The notes under the pieces are model-generated. The model was not told the origin of the DNA and made no database searches. It worked only from the letters and a program-made list of their open reading frames with translations. Made by a program: the position numbers and the translations under genes. 64,000 bases of DNA from Ilex aquifolium (taxonomy: Eukaryota; Streptophyta; Magnoliopsida; Aquifoliales; Aquifoliaceae), in contig OX637394.1 in assembly GCA_951799425.1 (NCBI GenBank), forward strand, positions 37,961,001 to 38,025,000, in the 5' to 3' direction. Positions within the stretch are counted from its first letter, which is position 1, and the number at the start of each line of letters is the position of its first letter. This document shows positions 1 to 12,190 of this stretch, piece after piece.

Positions 1-14
1 TAGATGGGATTGCC

Positions 15-2440
15 TGTAACACCCCAAAACACACCCTGGACGGCATTACATTCTAAAACCATTCATATCATGAGAGCACTAAAATAAACCCTTCATAAAT
101 AAGACTTCATAAAAATCATTCATAACACTTACATCATTATCCCAAAAGAATATGCCATCTTTGGCCTTTACATTTCAAAAATCAACTAATGTAGCGCAGC
201 GGAAATAACAAAAGAAAACTAGACTTCACAAGGTTCAAAATGAATATCCTAGTCTAGAACAAAAGAAAGCTACATCTCTAGATGTCCCACTCGGGATCCA
301 AGTATTCCTCTAGTGAAGCCTCTCCATGGCCCGGTTCATTAGCACCGAGCTCCTCCTCTGGCACCAAATCTGAAAAATGTTCAACTGTAGGGGGTGAGCA
401 CGAAGCTCTGTATAAAAATCCTCCCAAACCCAAACAAGGTTTAGAAAAGTATATAAAACGGTAGGTCTCATTTTCACAATTAAAATATATAATATTTGAA
501 GTAAAACCAGGACATTTAAGTAGATCTTGAGTTTAAGGAACAACAGTAATTGAATGATTAAGTGGAACCACTCTACAGTTAACAAACCATATCCGAATAT
601 AATCCAATCCACCATACACTGTTTCCACAAGTTCTCGCGGAATCTCATACTTCCCAAGACTCTTGTAGAAACCGTCTATGGTAGAATGAACAATGACCAT
701 TTCCAACTTTAAGCCATTTAGGAAGGGCGTCTTCCCATGCATTGTCTCATACCAATACACCGGCCAAGACGATCCAACCCATCATCCCATGTATATTGGT
801 TCATCCCCGTACCATGTATGTTGATTGCTTCTCATGAATCTACCCAACGATTATACCTAGTCCACCAACCACAATCACAATCACAAACACTTTAGGAAAG
901 GGGCGTCTACCATCCTAATGGCAGTGACGAGTCCCTTCCCAGGAAAAGTATACCATCCCTTGTTCGAACTCCAGTAAACGATAGTGGTCGCATTACCACA
1001 TGACAACCCACTACAAGTGTTAGGAAACCATCTCCCCCCACTCGGATAGACTAACCTCTAACACTCTACGGTATCTCTCGAAGACAATCCAAGTCCATCA
1101 CAGCAACCATACAAATGAGGAAACCAAAATATTCTCAATTCACCCTCAATTCCAAATAAAGACAAAATCCACAATTTCTCATTTTACAAGCATATCTCAA
1201 AAATCCCCAAATGTATAATGTGACAATTTCAATAACCAACAAAGAAAAATACATGAGATCACAATAACATCATTTTTCTACCCAACACAAAGCACTAAGG
1301 TTTCGAAAATCCATCATAAAGAAAGCATTCAAGAAGGAAATACATCACTCTCAAAAAATGAGGGTTTTAAAACTAGAGAAGAGATTTCATGGGTATTAAA
1401 CCCTAACTTTGTTCAAAACATGTAATCTTTGCCAAAAAACCTAAGAGAGGATGATTCCATAGCATATATATATACCATTGATAGCCAAAAAATACATATA
1501 TAAATACCCTAGCCTCAATGTAAGAGAGTGAAAGAAAACCCCTACCTTCTTCTTCCTTAGTGTTCTTTGAAAACTTGAAGTTTTGATCTTCTTCAAGGTG
1601 CAAATCCTCCTTTGATCTTGTGTTTTCCCTTTCTTTCCTCCTTTCTAAGTCTTCCTAGGGTTTGAAATGTTGAAATGGGACTAATGGAGGCATCCTTATG
1701 TATTTATAGGGTGAGAACTGGCCTCCTGTGCGCGATTATGAAATTCAGAATTCGTAACTCACGTTCGAACGTCATTGGCGTTCGAACATCACTAGTGCAA
1801 ATTATTGATTCACGTTCGAACGTCACTTTGGCTTTCGAACATTGGTTGCTCCCAGTACTTTTTCATTTCCATCAGAGCTCTGCGGACACCAAAGTACTGG
1901 GACTCCCTCACGTTCGAACGTCATCCCAGTTTCTACTGAAACTTCCAGTGAAGTTTTGGCCTATTTAGAGATTGATTTGGAAAATTTTCGTGAAATACTC
2001 TTTTGTAGCCCTAGAAGTATGCTATCTACTGTAAAAATTTCAGAGCCAAAGGACATTAGAATAAAACGTTATGATCAAAATACTAGGAAGTGTCCAAAAT
2101 CCTTTCTACCCAAGTTTTCTCTTAAATGTGTCTTTACTCTAAAATACTTCCTAACTTCCAATACACCTCATATTACCTCTCCCAAGGTTGTTCGACCTTC
2201 CGGATTCAATGAACACCTTATTTGGACCTAAAAATATTTAAAAATTCATCTAATCACCCTTTCCAAGTTTAAACGTCTTGGAAACTCCAACTTCCCAATC
2301 AATATGCATCTCTAGCATTTCTCCTACTATTACAATCTATATAGTTCATTCTTACATCATTCCACATATCCATATTTTTACAACAATTATTTACTATATA
2401 TCTATATACATATATATAAAAGAAAATGCGAGGTGTTACA
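15..2440 (-). mobile_element. Solo LTR, chromovirus (Tekay-like) type, inside element A
   Basis: The segment has perfect terminal inverted repeats TGTAACACC and GGTGTTACA and is flanked by the 5-bp direct repeat TTGCC (10-14 and 2441-2445). Outside it the DNA matches element B around 18060-18075 without interruption, which proves an insertion. No gag or pol is present, so it is best read as a solo LTR left by recombination between two LTRs. LTRs of this length starting TGTAACACC are typical of the Tekay lineage. The orientation is inferred from a TATA box (CCTATAAATA at 1710-1701) that reads on the minus strand. It holds a palindrome cluster just upstream of that TATA box. Confidence 0.85.
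1761..1921. repeat. Cluster of ACGTTCGAACGT palindromes
   Basis: Three perfect ACGTTCGAACGT copies (1761-1772, 1812-1823, 1910-1921) and two degenerate copies near 1779 and 1833 lie within 160 bp. In LTR orientation the cluster starts about 50 bp upstream of the TATA box at 1701-1710. Confidence 0.9.
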
Positions 2441-2445
2441 TTGCC

Positions 2446-4541
2446 CTTATAGAATTAAGGGAAGGTCTTCCAAGTAGGATGTTGTATGCAAAAAGTGCAT
2501 CAACCACTAGGAATTTTACGGTTGTGGTGGCTTGGCAAGGCGGGTCACCTAGGGTGAGCACAAGCTAGATTGAGCCCAGGGGGAGCACCCTTTCTCCTGA
2601 GAAACCTAGCAAATGAGTACTTACAAGTTCGAGTTTTTCCCTTCCTATGTCCATTTTGTCGAATGTAGGCGCAAAAATGATGTCTGTCGAGCTCCCGTTA
2701 TCGATCAGAACTCGATGAATGGTTCTGTTAGCTACCACGGCTCTTACCACCAATGGATCATCATGGGGGTATTGACATCCCTCCAAATCAGAACCTGAAA
2801 AAGTGATAGTTGTGTCTAAGCGTGGTGCTTTGGATACAGTATGCACTTCGAGAGCTTTTTCGACTCTGATTCGTCGGAGGTGAGCTTTCCTAGCTGAGAT
2901 GGATTCTCTGCCTCCCACAAATCCTCCAGATATTACTCTGATCTCACCTAGAGGCTGCTGATGTGGTGCAGGTGCTTGCTGTTGAGGTGGTGGCGGCGGA
3001 AGAGCTCGATTCTAGTTGTCATGGACCACAAAGCGACGTAATTGTCCTCGTTGGATTAAGAACTCGATCTCCTTTTTTAACTGAATGCAGTCATCGGTAT
3101 GGTGACCATGATCCCTGTGGTAGTCACAATACTTTGTGGGGTCTCTCTTTGCTGGATCCGCCTTCATCCGAGGTGGCCACCTTAAGAATTTCTCGTTCTA
3201 GACCTCATACAGAACTTGGGATACAGCGGCGGTGAGCGGGGTGAATCGCTGAGGTCCGTATCTAGGCTATAGCTCAGGATGCAGGGGGCCCAAGCGGTCT
3301 CTAACATTTCCTCTTCTCTTCGGGGAACGATCTCTATCCCTCATTGGAGACCTTTCTCGCCCTTTTTCTTTCTTGGGACTTTGGTCCCTCTTCTTTTCTT
3401 CTTTTTCCTTCTCCTTCCATGAGGATGCACTCCCCACCTTGGAAAAAAGTGCTTCTTCACCGTTTATGTACTTTTCTGCCTTGGCTAACACCTCAGCCAT
3501 GCTTGCTTGAGGGTTCTTCGATATAGAGAACATCAAATCCTTTGAATGCACTCCTAATCCTGCAATGAAAGCAGTAATGGCAAACTTTTCGTCCGGGACA
3601 TCTACCTTCAGAGATTCTGAATTAAATCTCTGTACATAGGATCGCAGGTTCTCATCAGGTCTTTGCTTTACATTTAATACATGATAGCTCGAATTCCTGT
3701 AGATCCGAGCTCCGATGAAGTGAGACACAAAGGAAATGGAGAGTTCTTTGAAAGAAGAGATCGAAGCTGGAGGAAGCCTATTGAACCATGCTAAGGCTGA
3801 CCCCTTCAGGGTGATGGCAAAGACCCTACAACGCACAGGATCCTGGTACCCATGCAGCTCCATCTGGTTTTTGTAGGTGTTGAGGTGATCTACTGGATCT
3901 TTTATCCCATCGAAAACCTCTATCTAAGGCACTCTGAATTTCAGAGGAAGAGGGAAATGCAGTACCCCGGGAGTGAATGGGGTTTCAGTTTGTTGCACCA
4001 AGACATCCATTGTTACTGAAGTTTTGACCTTCACTGCCTCTCTCTTGTGGCTGAGCTCTTGCTGGATGTCCTTGAAGCGGTGCTCCCAATACTGCTCCAT
4101 TCTCTCCTGTTGGAAAGGAAGTAAATCATTTCTCTCTAGCCCTTCGTTTTGGCTTTGTGCTTATTCATTAACCCCCCTCCTAGGCGGCTGCTGGGGTCCC
4201 TAATTGCTCTCCCCTCCTTCGTTCGCTTCCCTGAGGGGATCAAGGTATTGTCGTTCCCTGCGAGGAAGGTCATTCTGGCCTCGCTGGGCTGGTTGCGTAT
4301 GTTGAGGGCCTTGTAAGAACTTCATGAGCTCCTCGTTTTGTTGAAGTAAGCGTTGATTGACTAGACGAAGGGCGTCTAGTTCATTGTTGGCGGGAGGATC
4401 CACCGTAGGCGGGTCGTCTTCAGCGGGGGGTACGAAATCATGAAGGTTTTCCGGTTGCCTCCCACTAGTGACCTCTTGTAGATTCTGCACTCTTGGGAGA
4501 TTCATCTGACTTTTACTCATGTTTCGTGTAGAGACCATCAA
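2446..4541 (-). pseudogene. Gag and protease region of element A
   Basis: The gag start near 4541 encodes MVSTRNMSKSQMN, followed by a Gln- and Pro-rich linker. The capsid-like region (about 3270-3860) has the Tat-type pattern (LKGSALAWFNRLP) and an Arg- and Lys-rich tail. The protease region (2565-2918) has the aspartic protease signature LIDNGSS. Homology to element B runs along the whole stretch. The coding sequence is decayed, with a handful of breaks. Confidence 0.85.
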
Positions 4542-4573
4542 TCACTGAAAAATCAGTATATTTGTAACAAGAA

Positions 4574-4600
4574 CTGTCGTTCCCACAGACGGCGCCAAAC
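4574..4600 (-). promoter_or_regulatory. Primer-binding region of element A
   Basis: Directly inside the LTR the minus strand reads GTTTGGCGCCGTCTGTGGGA, the usual start of the internal region in plant Tat elements. It begins TGGCGCC, as expected for a site paired with a tRNA 3' end. I could not assign the tRNA by eye. Confidence 0.75.
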
Positions 4601-5161
4601 TGATGGTGTTATTTTACACGAATGAATAATGAGGTAGGGTTCAATTGTATGGGATAGATCAGAGCTACAAGGCTCATGAGTTGGTGGATGAATATTCTAA
4701 TTATCCGAGGTGTAATGAGTGTGATACAGTAGAAATATAATGGTTCACCGGCAGATGAGCTCGGCTAGTCCACTCTCTAATGAAGACTCTTGCTCCTTTC
4801 TCTTTATTGATCATCTTGGAATGATTACAGATAGTTTTTTTTCTCTCTCTCTTTCTCCTTGGGGTAATGTACAGTACTTATAATGTTATTCCTAACCTTA
4901 AGATATCTCTACCGAGATCCTTGCCCTTCGTTCATGGGATCCCCCTTAATTCTGGGAGGGAATCGTGGTCGGTTGAGGATTTTACGCCTGGGATGTTGCT
5001 TGGCTACTGTTTTGGGAGTGTCAGCTGTTATCCAGCTGTTTTCTTATCATTTCGACTACTATTCCGCTTGGGTGGAGCTCGAGCTTTGGAGCTTCGAACC
5101 GACCTCCGGACCTGATCTCCTGGGCTGAGCTCCTACTTAGGATTAATTTTGAGTACCATCA
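4601..5161 (-). repeat. 5' LTR of element A
   Basis: The 561 bp LTR has short inverted ends TGATGGT and ACCATCA. The block around the words GGTTCACCGG and AGCTCGGCTAGTCCACTCT is shared with the LTRs of element B; much of the rest is not. Confidence 0.85.
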
Positions 5162-5454
5162 AACCTAACAAATGATTAGTTCTATTGGCATAGTATACAG
5201 AAAATGTCTAGTTTTGTTTTATTTGTATTGTTTGGTCTAGTATTTTATGAATCTTTGCATAATCAGAGAATTTTTTTATATACTTGATTTTGTTATATTA
5301 CGTTTGTATGAGACTTGGAAATTAAATGGATGCATTACTAAGTAATGCCTACATCAATGTTTGATTTATAGTGATAAAATTTCATTTTTATTATCACATA
5401 ATGCCTAATTCTACAAATGTATGATTAATCATCAAATATAAGACAATATTGCCC

Positions 5455-5660
5455 CATTATCACCCCCATCGTCACCACCTCCACCATTCCACCACCATCC
5501 TATCATTGTAGCTAACCCTACTACCATCCTCTCCCAACAATCAATGCCACCCTCACGACCACCCCCACTGACCACCTTACTGCTACCTTCATCATCCCAC
5601 AACCGCCTTATCGTAGTGGGATGGAGGTGGTGGTGGTCTTGGTGGTGGTTGTGAGATCAA
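5455..5660. repeat. CCA-rich tract facing a GGT-rich tract
   Basis: A degenerate run of CCACC and CACC words (about 5460-5610) is followed by GGAGGTGGTGGTGG and GGTGGTGG (about 5620-5650). The two could fold back on each other. No gene is seen here. Confidence 0.5.
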
Positions 5661-6299
5661 AGGAAATAACTATAATTGTTGTAACATCATCTCATGCGTT
5701 TCAACTAAAGTTTATTTACTTCAGTGGAAAATAATTTATTCAACAGTCAAATGAATTGGCAATTTTATTATGACACTTAATCACATTTATTGTCAAACAT
5801 CAAAATAGTGATGTATTCATTTCATTCTCAAGTTAATTACGTTTTCACCTTCATTCCATTGTAAAAACTAGTTTGGATCACAAAATCCAAAGATCGGTTT
5901 TTACTATCTTGAAAATTAGTTTGTGACAATGTCATAATCCTTTTATTCTCACATTATGATATCATGCAATTATTTGGAATAAATTATCCTCATAAATAAT
6001 AGGTTCGCACGATAAGATAGTAGAAGCGGATAGTGAGTTAACACATTACTTTTGATTTAAGCTACATTTGTGATCTAATTTTGCAAAAATTTCACACTTT
6101 TTTAATTTCCTTTGGTCATCAAACTCACCCAACCAAATATCTTTAGCTATAAAATCATCACTCATCCTACAGCCCCATTTAGCTAATAAATATCAATTTC
6201 GTGGTCTTTTCAAATGCACTAAATGAATTGTCTATATATAAAGTCTTTTAGAAATCTAATGGGATACATAAAATTTTTAAAAATACTTATGGGGTATTA

Positions 6300-6420
6300 T
6301 AGATATTTTGAAAATGTGAGGGGGGCATGGCCCCTAAGCTCAATGGCAGAGCCACATGGGGCCAGGATGGGCACTGACCTACCCTCCATTTTAAAAAAAA
6401 AAATTATGTATATTTATATA
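6300..6420 (+). repeat. Short interspersed repeat fragment with an A-rich tail
   Basis: The words CAATGGCAGAGCCACATGG and GGCCAGGATGGGC followed by an A tract are a common plant repeat head. CTAAGCTCAATGGCAGAGC also resembles a tRNA-type A box. The family is uncertain. Confidence 0.45.
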
Positions 6421-6719
6421 TTAGTTATTTTTCGAGAAAAAAAATTGTGTCCATTCTATCATTTTCATATATACCCATATCTAATGAAGTATGAACATGT
6501 AACAGACTCTTTCGATTAAATATTGGACATATTATAGGTCATTTTGTATTTTTTAAGATTACGAGATTGTTTTGTTATTGCATAAAAATTAGAATTATTG
6601 TTTGACAATATTTATAAACATTAATCAAGTCAATAAAATTGCTTGGAATTGTATTTTTTATTGGCTTTTATTTTTTTATGATTGGTCTTTATGTGTGTAT
6701 ATATATATATTTATGAGTC

Positions 6720-6960
6720 TTTGGTCCAATAATACTCCTTGTCTTGTGAAGATTTTATCTTCTTGAGGTCAAGAGTTCAAGTTCTCATTTTCCCTCCTTC
6801 GTCTCCCCCCCCCCCCAAAAAAAAAAAAAGAGAGAAAAGAAAAAAATATGTAAATAAATATATATAAAGTATTATATTTTTATTAATTGAAAAAAGTAAA
6901 TTAAAATTAATTCTTAAAGTATCCACCCTAGACTTAATTCCTGACCCGCCACTATCTAAG
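6720..6960 (-). repeat. Short interspersed repeat, tRNA-like end, homopolymer inside
   Basis: On the minus strand the copy starts GTGGCGGGTCAGGAATTAAG and ends with words like a degenerate tRNA promoter (AACTTGAACTCTTGACCTC). The start resembles the copy at 7930-8150. A C run joined to an A run lies near 6806-6829 on the plus strand. Confidence 0.5.
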
Positions 6961-7247
6961 CCCTTTCTTAGTTCCGTCCATGATTCAGATCTAAAATCAT
7001 TATCGTGTACTAAACTCAACCGTAATATCTAAATTGAGTGGATTTTCAATCTCTGAGTAGCTAAACTATGAGTGGTGGAATTAAGTGGGAAACAAAACAG
7101 GTTATAGGTAAAAAAAAATGTTATTTGAACTAAATTTGTAACCTCATAAATCATAATTATTAAATTAGTAGTGAATTTCAACTAGTAGTTAATATATATA
7201 AGGTCAACAGATTAGCTCCAAATGATGTTGGCCTGCAGATAATTTAC

Positions 7248-7529
7248 CACGAAAGCGAAGCCGGTGACGGTGGCCCATGAGTTGGCAAGGGTGGAGCCGG
7301 CGAGCTCGAGCTCTCCAAGGTGACCTGCGAACATGAGGGCTGCAGAAGGAATAAAGTAGTAGCACGCATGTGTGAGTATCAACGGTAAGGCAAGCATGGC
7401 CTGTGTTTTGGATTCCTCCACGTCCAACACCTTCTTCCGCCACCACCACCACCTATTATTCTTTGCTTCACCTTCACCACCACCAGTCTCCGGCGGAGGA
7501 CCACCATCTGAACTAATGTTCACAGACAT
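7248..7529 (-). CDS. First exon of a MATE (DTX-type) efflux transporter gene
   Basis: The ATG at 7529 opens a frame of about 94 codons. It has a Gly- and Pro-rich start, four Trp in a row, KVLDVEES, then [15 protein letters not shown] and [20 protein letters not shown], which are the first two membrane segments of plant MATE transporters. These move organic compounds or toxins out of the cytosol in exchange for protons or Na+. After GFAFV the frame leaves the family pattern at a GTAAAT, a plausible splice donor at 7247. The rest of a roughly 480-residue protein (for example the LCGQ motif) is not seen to the left, so later exons lie beyond element A or are lost. A GA-rich leader precedes the ATG. 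Confidence 0.8.
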
Positions 7530-7570
7530 CTCTCTCTTTCTCTCTCTCTGGGTGTATGTGTGTCAATAAC
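7530..7570 (-). promoter_or_regulatory. GA-rich 5' leader of the MATE exon
   Basis: Directly upstream of the ATG the minus strand reads GAGAGAGAGAAAGAGAGAG after a CACACATACACC tract. GA-rich (TC-rich on the other strand) leaders are common just upstream of plant start codons. Confidence 0.5.
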
Positions 7571-8189
7571 TAATGATTCGGTACATTTTTTAGGCATTCC
7601 ACTATGATCGAGCTGCTTTTAGTTTAATCATGAAATAAAATATGTTGAACACATTCGGAGCTCACATACACACACACCCCAACACACATATATATAAACA
7701 GAATAATGTATCATGTACATCCACTTCTTTTGGGAAGGAACAGCAGATCGCAACATAGTAGCAAATGCAGATCCTATTTGTAATGGAAAAAAATAAAAAA
7801 AAAACTTCGTCTGAGCCAATCCCTCTGCTCCGTGGCAAACAAATCCGATCATATCCTTAATGGTTTCTGACTACTATTCAACTACTTCAACCAACCAATA
7901 AAATGAGGAGAACACTAATTTCGTATCCTAATGTCAAGGGCGGAGCCAGAAAATTCTTTTAGAGTGGACACTGTAATAAGTTTTAATTTTTTTATCCATT
8001 AATAAAAAGTTAGATGATATATTTTTATCATATTACATTATATTTGATACACAAAATTTCAATGGATATAAAAGGACCAAAAACGGAATACATCGTGTAA
8101 ACTAAGAAAGGAGCGCCCCTTTATCTCAATCTCTCTTTCTTAGGTGGTGGCCTGTTTTAGTCAGATTAAAATAATCTCATTAGATAAAT
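7571..8189. other. Upstream flank of the MATE exon
   Basis: A minus-strand frame of 74 codons (7628-7852) contains CA and TA simple repeats and matches no family I know. The right half (7930-8150) is an interspersed repeat. No promoter element could be assigned with confidence. Confidence 0.4.
7930..8150 (+). repeat. Short interspersed repeat, second copy
   Basis: The start GGGCGGAGCCAGAAAATTC, followed by an AT-rich body with CATTAATAAAAAG, aligns with the inverted copy at 6720-6960. This is a widespread plant repeat type; the class is not determined. Confidence 0.5.
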
Positions 8190-8194
8190 ATATT

Positions 8195-8924
8195 TGATGG
8201 TGTAAATCTACGTGAATGAGCTATAGAACAGGATTGATTCGTATGAGTGATATGCGTGGAGTTAAGTGTGGTATCTGAGCTGCAAGGCTCGTGTCTAGCA
8301 ATGCTAGTTGACGTTTAGGGAAATCAAGGAAAAGGGTGGTAACACAACAGAATTATAGTGGTTCACCGGCCAGAGCTCGGCTAGTCCACTCTGCAATGGA
8401 GTCTCTAGCTCCTCTTCTTTATTGATAGAGTTGAACGTATTACCGAATGGGAATCAGGGGATTAGGGTTTTTCTTTTGATGTCTATCTTGCCTCCCCCTA
8501 TGGGGGGGTCTATCCCCCCTTTCTTATAACCTCTTGCTTCCCTCTAATCCGATATTGCCTCCTATGATGGGGGGATCTTCTCCCCTCTCTCTCTCTTTGA
8601 TCCCTGAATTCCATATGGCTGGCTTTGATGGTCTATATCCCGAAATCTTTGCCTTCCTCCATGGGATCTTCCTACATGATGGAAAAGATCTTGGTTAGTT
8701 GAGGTTTTTACGCCTATGTTCCAGCTTGGTTCCTATTACGGAGGTATCTGCTGTCATCTTGCTGTCCTCCTGCCATTTCTCATTTCGTGTCTCTTGTGGG
8801 GAGCTCTGACCTCAGCTGGATGAGCTCAGACTATGGATTGAATGAGCTCTGCTTCCCTTCTCCGAGCTCCCGAGCTGAGCTCATTTCCTGAGCTCAGGTT
8901 TGGGGTTTATTTCAGGTATCATCA
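8195..8924 (-). repeat. 3' LTR of element B
   Basis: It begins (plus strand) TGATGGTGTAAATC and ends GGTATCATCA, 730 bp, and matches 20227-20957 almost base for base. Confidence 0.93.
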
Positions 8925-9587
8925 GTTGTCCCTCAGCTCTTGCCTTAAGTTAGCTTAGGCAGGGGCTGAACTGTTTCCCAAACCGAGCTAGATCTGCACG
9001 TGGCCACCCTTGGCTTCACACGTGACTGAAGCTTTTTGACGGTTTGCAGCAATCATGACTCTCTTCGATTCCCGCGCATGTCTCGGCCCACATCCCTCAA
9101 GCTTTAAATACCCAAACGGCTACCTGAACCGCTTCTTTACACTATTCATCTTCTCCTCTGTTTCTCCGAACTTCTTGCCTTTGCGAATTCTTGAATCCCT
9201 GTCTCGAAACTTTCTGATTCTTGCCCAAAATCGAGTCATTGTGTTCGAATTAAGGACCTGCGGTGCCTTCTCCCTTCAAATCTGCTCTGGATTGTCGCTC
9301 GTTTCCCATTCCTAGCTAGGTACGCTTTCCCTATTCTCTTTTCAGCTTTTCTAGTTCTGGATCCTTTAAGTTCGAGGTGGTTATTGCACTTTTGGTCTTT
9401 TCGGTTCTTCTATTGCTGGAATCGTGACTGTTGCCTATCCCCTCTCCCTCATTTTGTGGACTGGGGCTCCATCGTGCACATACTTGCTGTAGGTAGCTAC
9501 TGTGCTGACCCTAGGGTTATTAGAGAGAGTTTGATTAGTGTTCCCCCTCTTTATCGCTCTTTTAATCTTCCATTTTCTTGCCCAATT
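8925..9587 (+). promoter_or_regulatory. Probable promoter and leader of antisense gene 1 of element B
   Basis: Between the LTR and the first ATG of the antisense gene lies a TATA-like TTTAAATACCC near 9100-9115, then a TC-rich stretch typical of plant leaders. Several G-box-like CACGTG words occur around 8998-9025. The promoter role is inferred from position. Confidence 0.4.
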
Positions 9588-12190
9588 ATGTCTGCCTCTT
9601 CTGGTGCTACTCGTTCCTCTGTTTCCCTACTAGGGGATCGGTCTGAGGACACCGATTTAGGGGATGTAGGCGATGAAATTGATAATTTTCCTGGTGTGGA
9701 GGTTGTAGAAGCCGAGGTTGGCATCGAGGAACCTCCCTCTACATCATCTCCCATGCCCCCCAGACCTGACAAAGGCAAGGGCAAGGTGAGCGGAGTTGGG
9801 ATTGAAGAAAAAGCCTCATATTTGGGGCTTGCCTTCAGGTATGCCCAGTCTGTTGGCTATAGTAGAGAGGTCCCTGGGTTAATGAGAGCTTATAAAGCTC
9901 GATACGGTTTTCCTCCTGGGGTTGAGCCCTAGTGCCCAGATAAATCCATTTACTATGTAGAACAAGTGCGCCAGAGGGTCTGTTTCTTCCTGGCTGCCTT
10001 CGAGAACGGTCTCCGCTTTCCCCTGCATCCTTTTATTAAGGCTGTTCTGCAACACTTTAATGTATGCCCTTCCCAGCTCTTCCCCAACTTCTATGGCATT
10101 ATGGTAGGCCTCTTAGTCATCTTCAAGAAGCATAAACTCGGGGTTCCTAACATTTCTCTGCTTATGGAGCTTTTCAACGTCAAGCTGACCTCTTCCAAAG
10201 GTTTTCTATATATTTCTAAGCGAACTAATGCTAGGAAGATTATTACCGACCTCCCATCTTCTCACAAAGCGTGGAAAAAGCATTTCTTTTATATTGGGGG
10301 TACCAACTGGGAATACAATGCTGCGGATAAGACAGATACTCTTGGTATCCCTACGGCTTGGACTACCCCAGAAAATTTACGTGAGTCTTCACTCGAGCTG
10401 ATTGAGCCCTGATCTAGAACTTATGGGCCTCTTGCCTTTCTCTTACTTGTATATTTTTTCTTTTTAGGTGGTCGTCCTGAGCTCAGCCCTGAAGATAAGA
10501 AGGTGCTAGTGAAGTTGGGGAAATCAAGCCAGAGAGGTACGCTGATCTTATTGAGTCTCGGAATCTGGTGGAGCTAGGTCTGAGTCCCCCTTCGGCAACC
10601 TTAGCTATTCCAATATCTGTTATAGGAGCTGAAGAAGGTAATATCACTATCACTTTCTTTCTTTCCCTCTTTCGTTTTCTTTTTATACCTCCTGATTCCA
10701 TTCAGATCTTACAGGTCCTTCCACCATGAGGTCTACTCCTGAAGAGCTCAAGGCTAAGGTTGAGGAGCTGATGAAAGGTGGTAAGTCCAGTAAGCGGAAA
10801 GCCCAGGCCAGCTCTGGGAGTGGTTCAATCACCCGGGCTAAAATTCCAAGATTGGAGATGCCTTCACCCCTCTCATCTGCTAAAGAACCGGCTCCCATCA
10901 AGACACCGCTTTCCTCATCCGGCACTCCTCAAATTGCAGCCACCTCTTCCCCTCCAAAGGCCCAGCCTGCGTTGGTGCCAGCTCAAGTGGGGGATCAGGC
11001 TTCCCCTTCCTCCTCTGAGGTCGAGAAAGCTCTGGAACTGATTCCCGATCTCCAGCCCAGAAATTTCTCATACAGCACTTCTGGGAAGGTGGTTGAGAGA
11101 GAGAGAAAATCCGAAGAAGAAGATGAAGATTCCTTCTTCGATAACATGGACCTTGCTGCGGGAGCTGTTTCTTCTATTTTTTCTGAGTCTGATGTCTTTA
11201 AGGCTGCTTCTATGCCCCTTGAGGAATCCATCTCTTCAGCTCTTCAGGGAGCAGCTGCTGTAAGTGCTAGCATTTTTCCCTTTTTATTTACTTTTATTTC
11301 GTGGTCTCACGCAATTTGCTGAACTTCCTTTATATCCTCAGGCTGCCCTCCATGCGAAAGGTCTTCTGCACCGGATTCGGTCTCATGAGAGCTCTGTTAA
11401 GGCTCTGAAGACGTATAAGGTCAAAGTTATTGAATTGTCCCTTGAAAACGAGGACCTCAGAGCTCAGGTGCAAAGCCTTAAGGAGCAAACAGTGAAGCAA
11501 GCCTCCGACCTCAAACATACCTTGACCGTCAAGGTCAGAGCTGAGGAAGGGGAAAAGAAAGCTCGAGATGAGCTACGGCTAGTTAAAGAGGATCTGCAGC
11601 TCAAGACTGAGGCGTGGACCAAGGCCAGTCAAGAGGCTTTCGACGCCAAGAACTCCCTTATGCAGACAAGGCAAGAGTACCTCACTCTCAGCGAAGCCAA
11701 TGGCCAACTCTGTGAAGAGCTCGAAGGGCAGAAAGACCTGGTCAAACAGAGGGATGGCGAGGTAGCCTAGCTGAAAGATGAGGCTGCCACCTTGTGGGCT
11801 ACTGGGTGGCTCGCCTTTAGGCGCAAGGCTATCAAAGCTTTCCCTGACCTCGACTTCAACTTCCCAATCCCCACCGAAGAAGAAATGGAAGAGTCTGGCT
11901 CTGATAATGAGGAGGATGCCTCGGTCCCATCAGCTGAAACCTTGAGTCAAGACATACCTGTCACAGGGACTTCAGGAGCTCTTACCGTAGTTCCTGAGCT
12001 CCCAACTGCGACTCCTGAGCTCCCCACTGCAGCTCCTGCTGTTCTTGTCACTACACTGTTTTCAGCTGACTTGGTAACTGAGGCCCTTGCTCAAGATCCG
12101 GAATCAACGGAAGCAGGGACCCATGTGGCAGGCATTTCTGGAAACTCTTCCCTTGCTTCTGCTGCTGAGGGCTCATCTGCCAAGCTGTGA
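9588..12190 (+). CDS. Antisense accessory gene 1 of element B (gypsy-associated PF04195-like)
   Basis: This gene lies on the strand opposite to gag-pol. It opens with a Ser-rich and acidic N-terminus from 9588. A domain at about 9966-10410 has the pattern of the plant family annotated as putative gypsy-type transposon (PF04195): GLRFPLHPFIKAVLQHF, an LVIF core and LPSSHKAWKKHFFY. A Ser- and Pro-rich linker follows (10726-11250), then a long coiled coil (about 11370-11770) and an acidic Ala- and Thr-rich tail. Intron-like gaps seem to separate the parts. Antisense genes in the 3' region are known in Tat-lineage elements such as maize Grande. Its job is unknown. Confidence 0.6.

Larger units (their letters stand above)
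1..5161 (-). mobile_element. Element A: Tat-lineage Ty3/gypsy retrotransposon, 5' part, cut by the window edge
   Basis: Read on the minus strand, the order is LTR (5161 to 4601), primer-binding site, gag and protease, then the start of pol running off the left edge of the window. The LTR begins TGATGGTACTC and ends CACCATCA. Gag and protease closely resemble those of element B (8195-20957), so the two belong to related subfamilies with quite different LTRs. A solo LTR (15-2440) sits inside it. The copy is broken, with several breaks besides that insertion. The outer 5' flank is AACCT (5162-5166); the matching duplication lies outside the window. Confidence 0.9.
5162..7200. other. Non-coding host DNA with simple and interspersed repeats
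   Basis: This AT-rich stretch shows no convincing coding frame. It holds a CCA-rich and GGT-rich inverted tract (about 5455-5660) and two short interspersed repeat pieces (about 6300-6420 and 6720-6960). It may be the first intron or 3' flank of the MATE gene whose first exon ends at 7248. Confidence 0.6.

Noticed and set aside
7628-7852. 74-codon minus-strand frame upstream of the MATE exon
   Set aside because: Contains simple repeats and matches no family I know; position in the upstream flank of the exon makes a gene unlikely.
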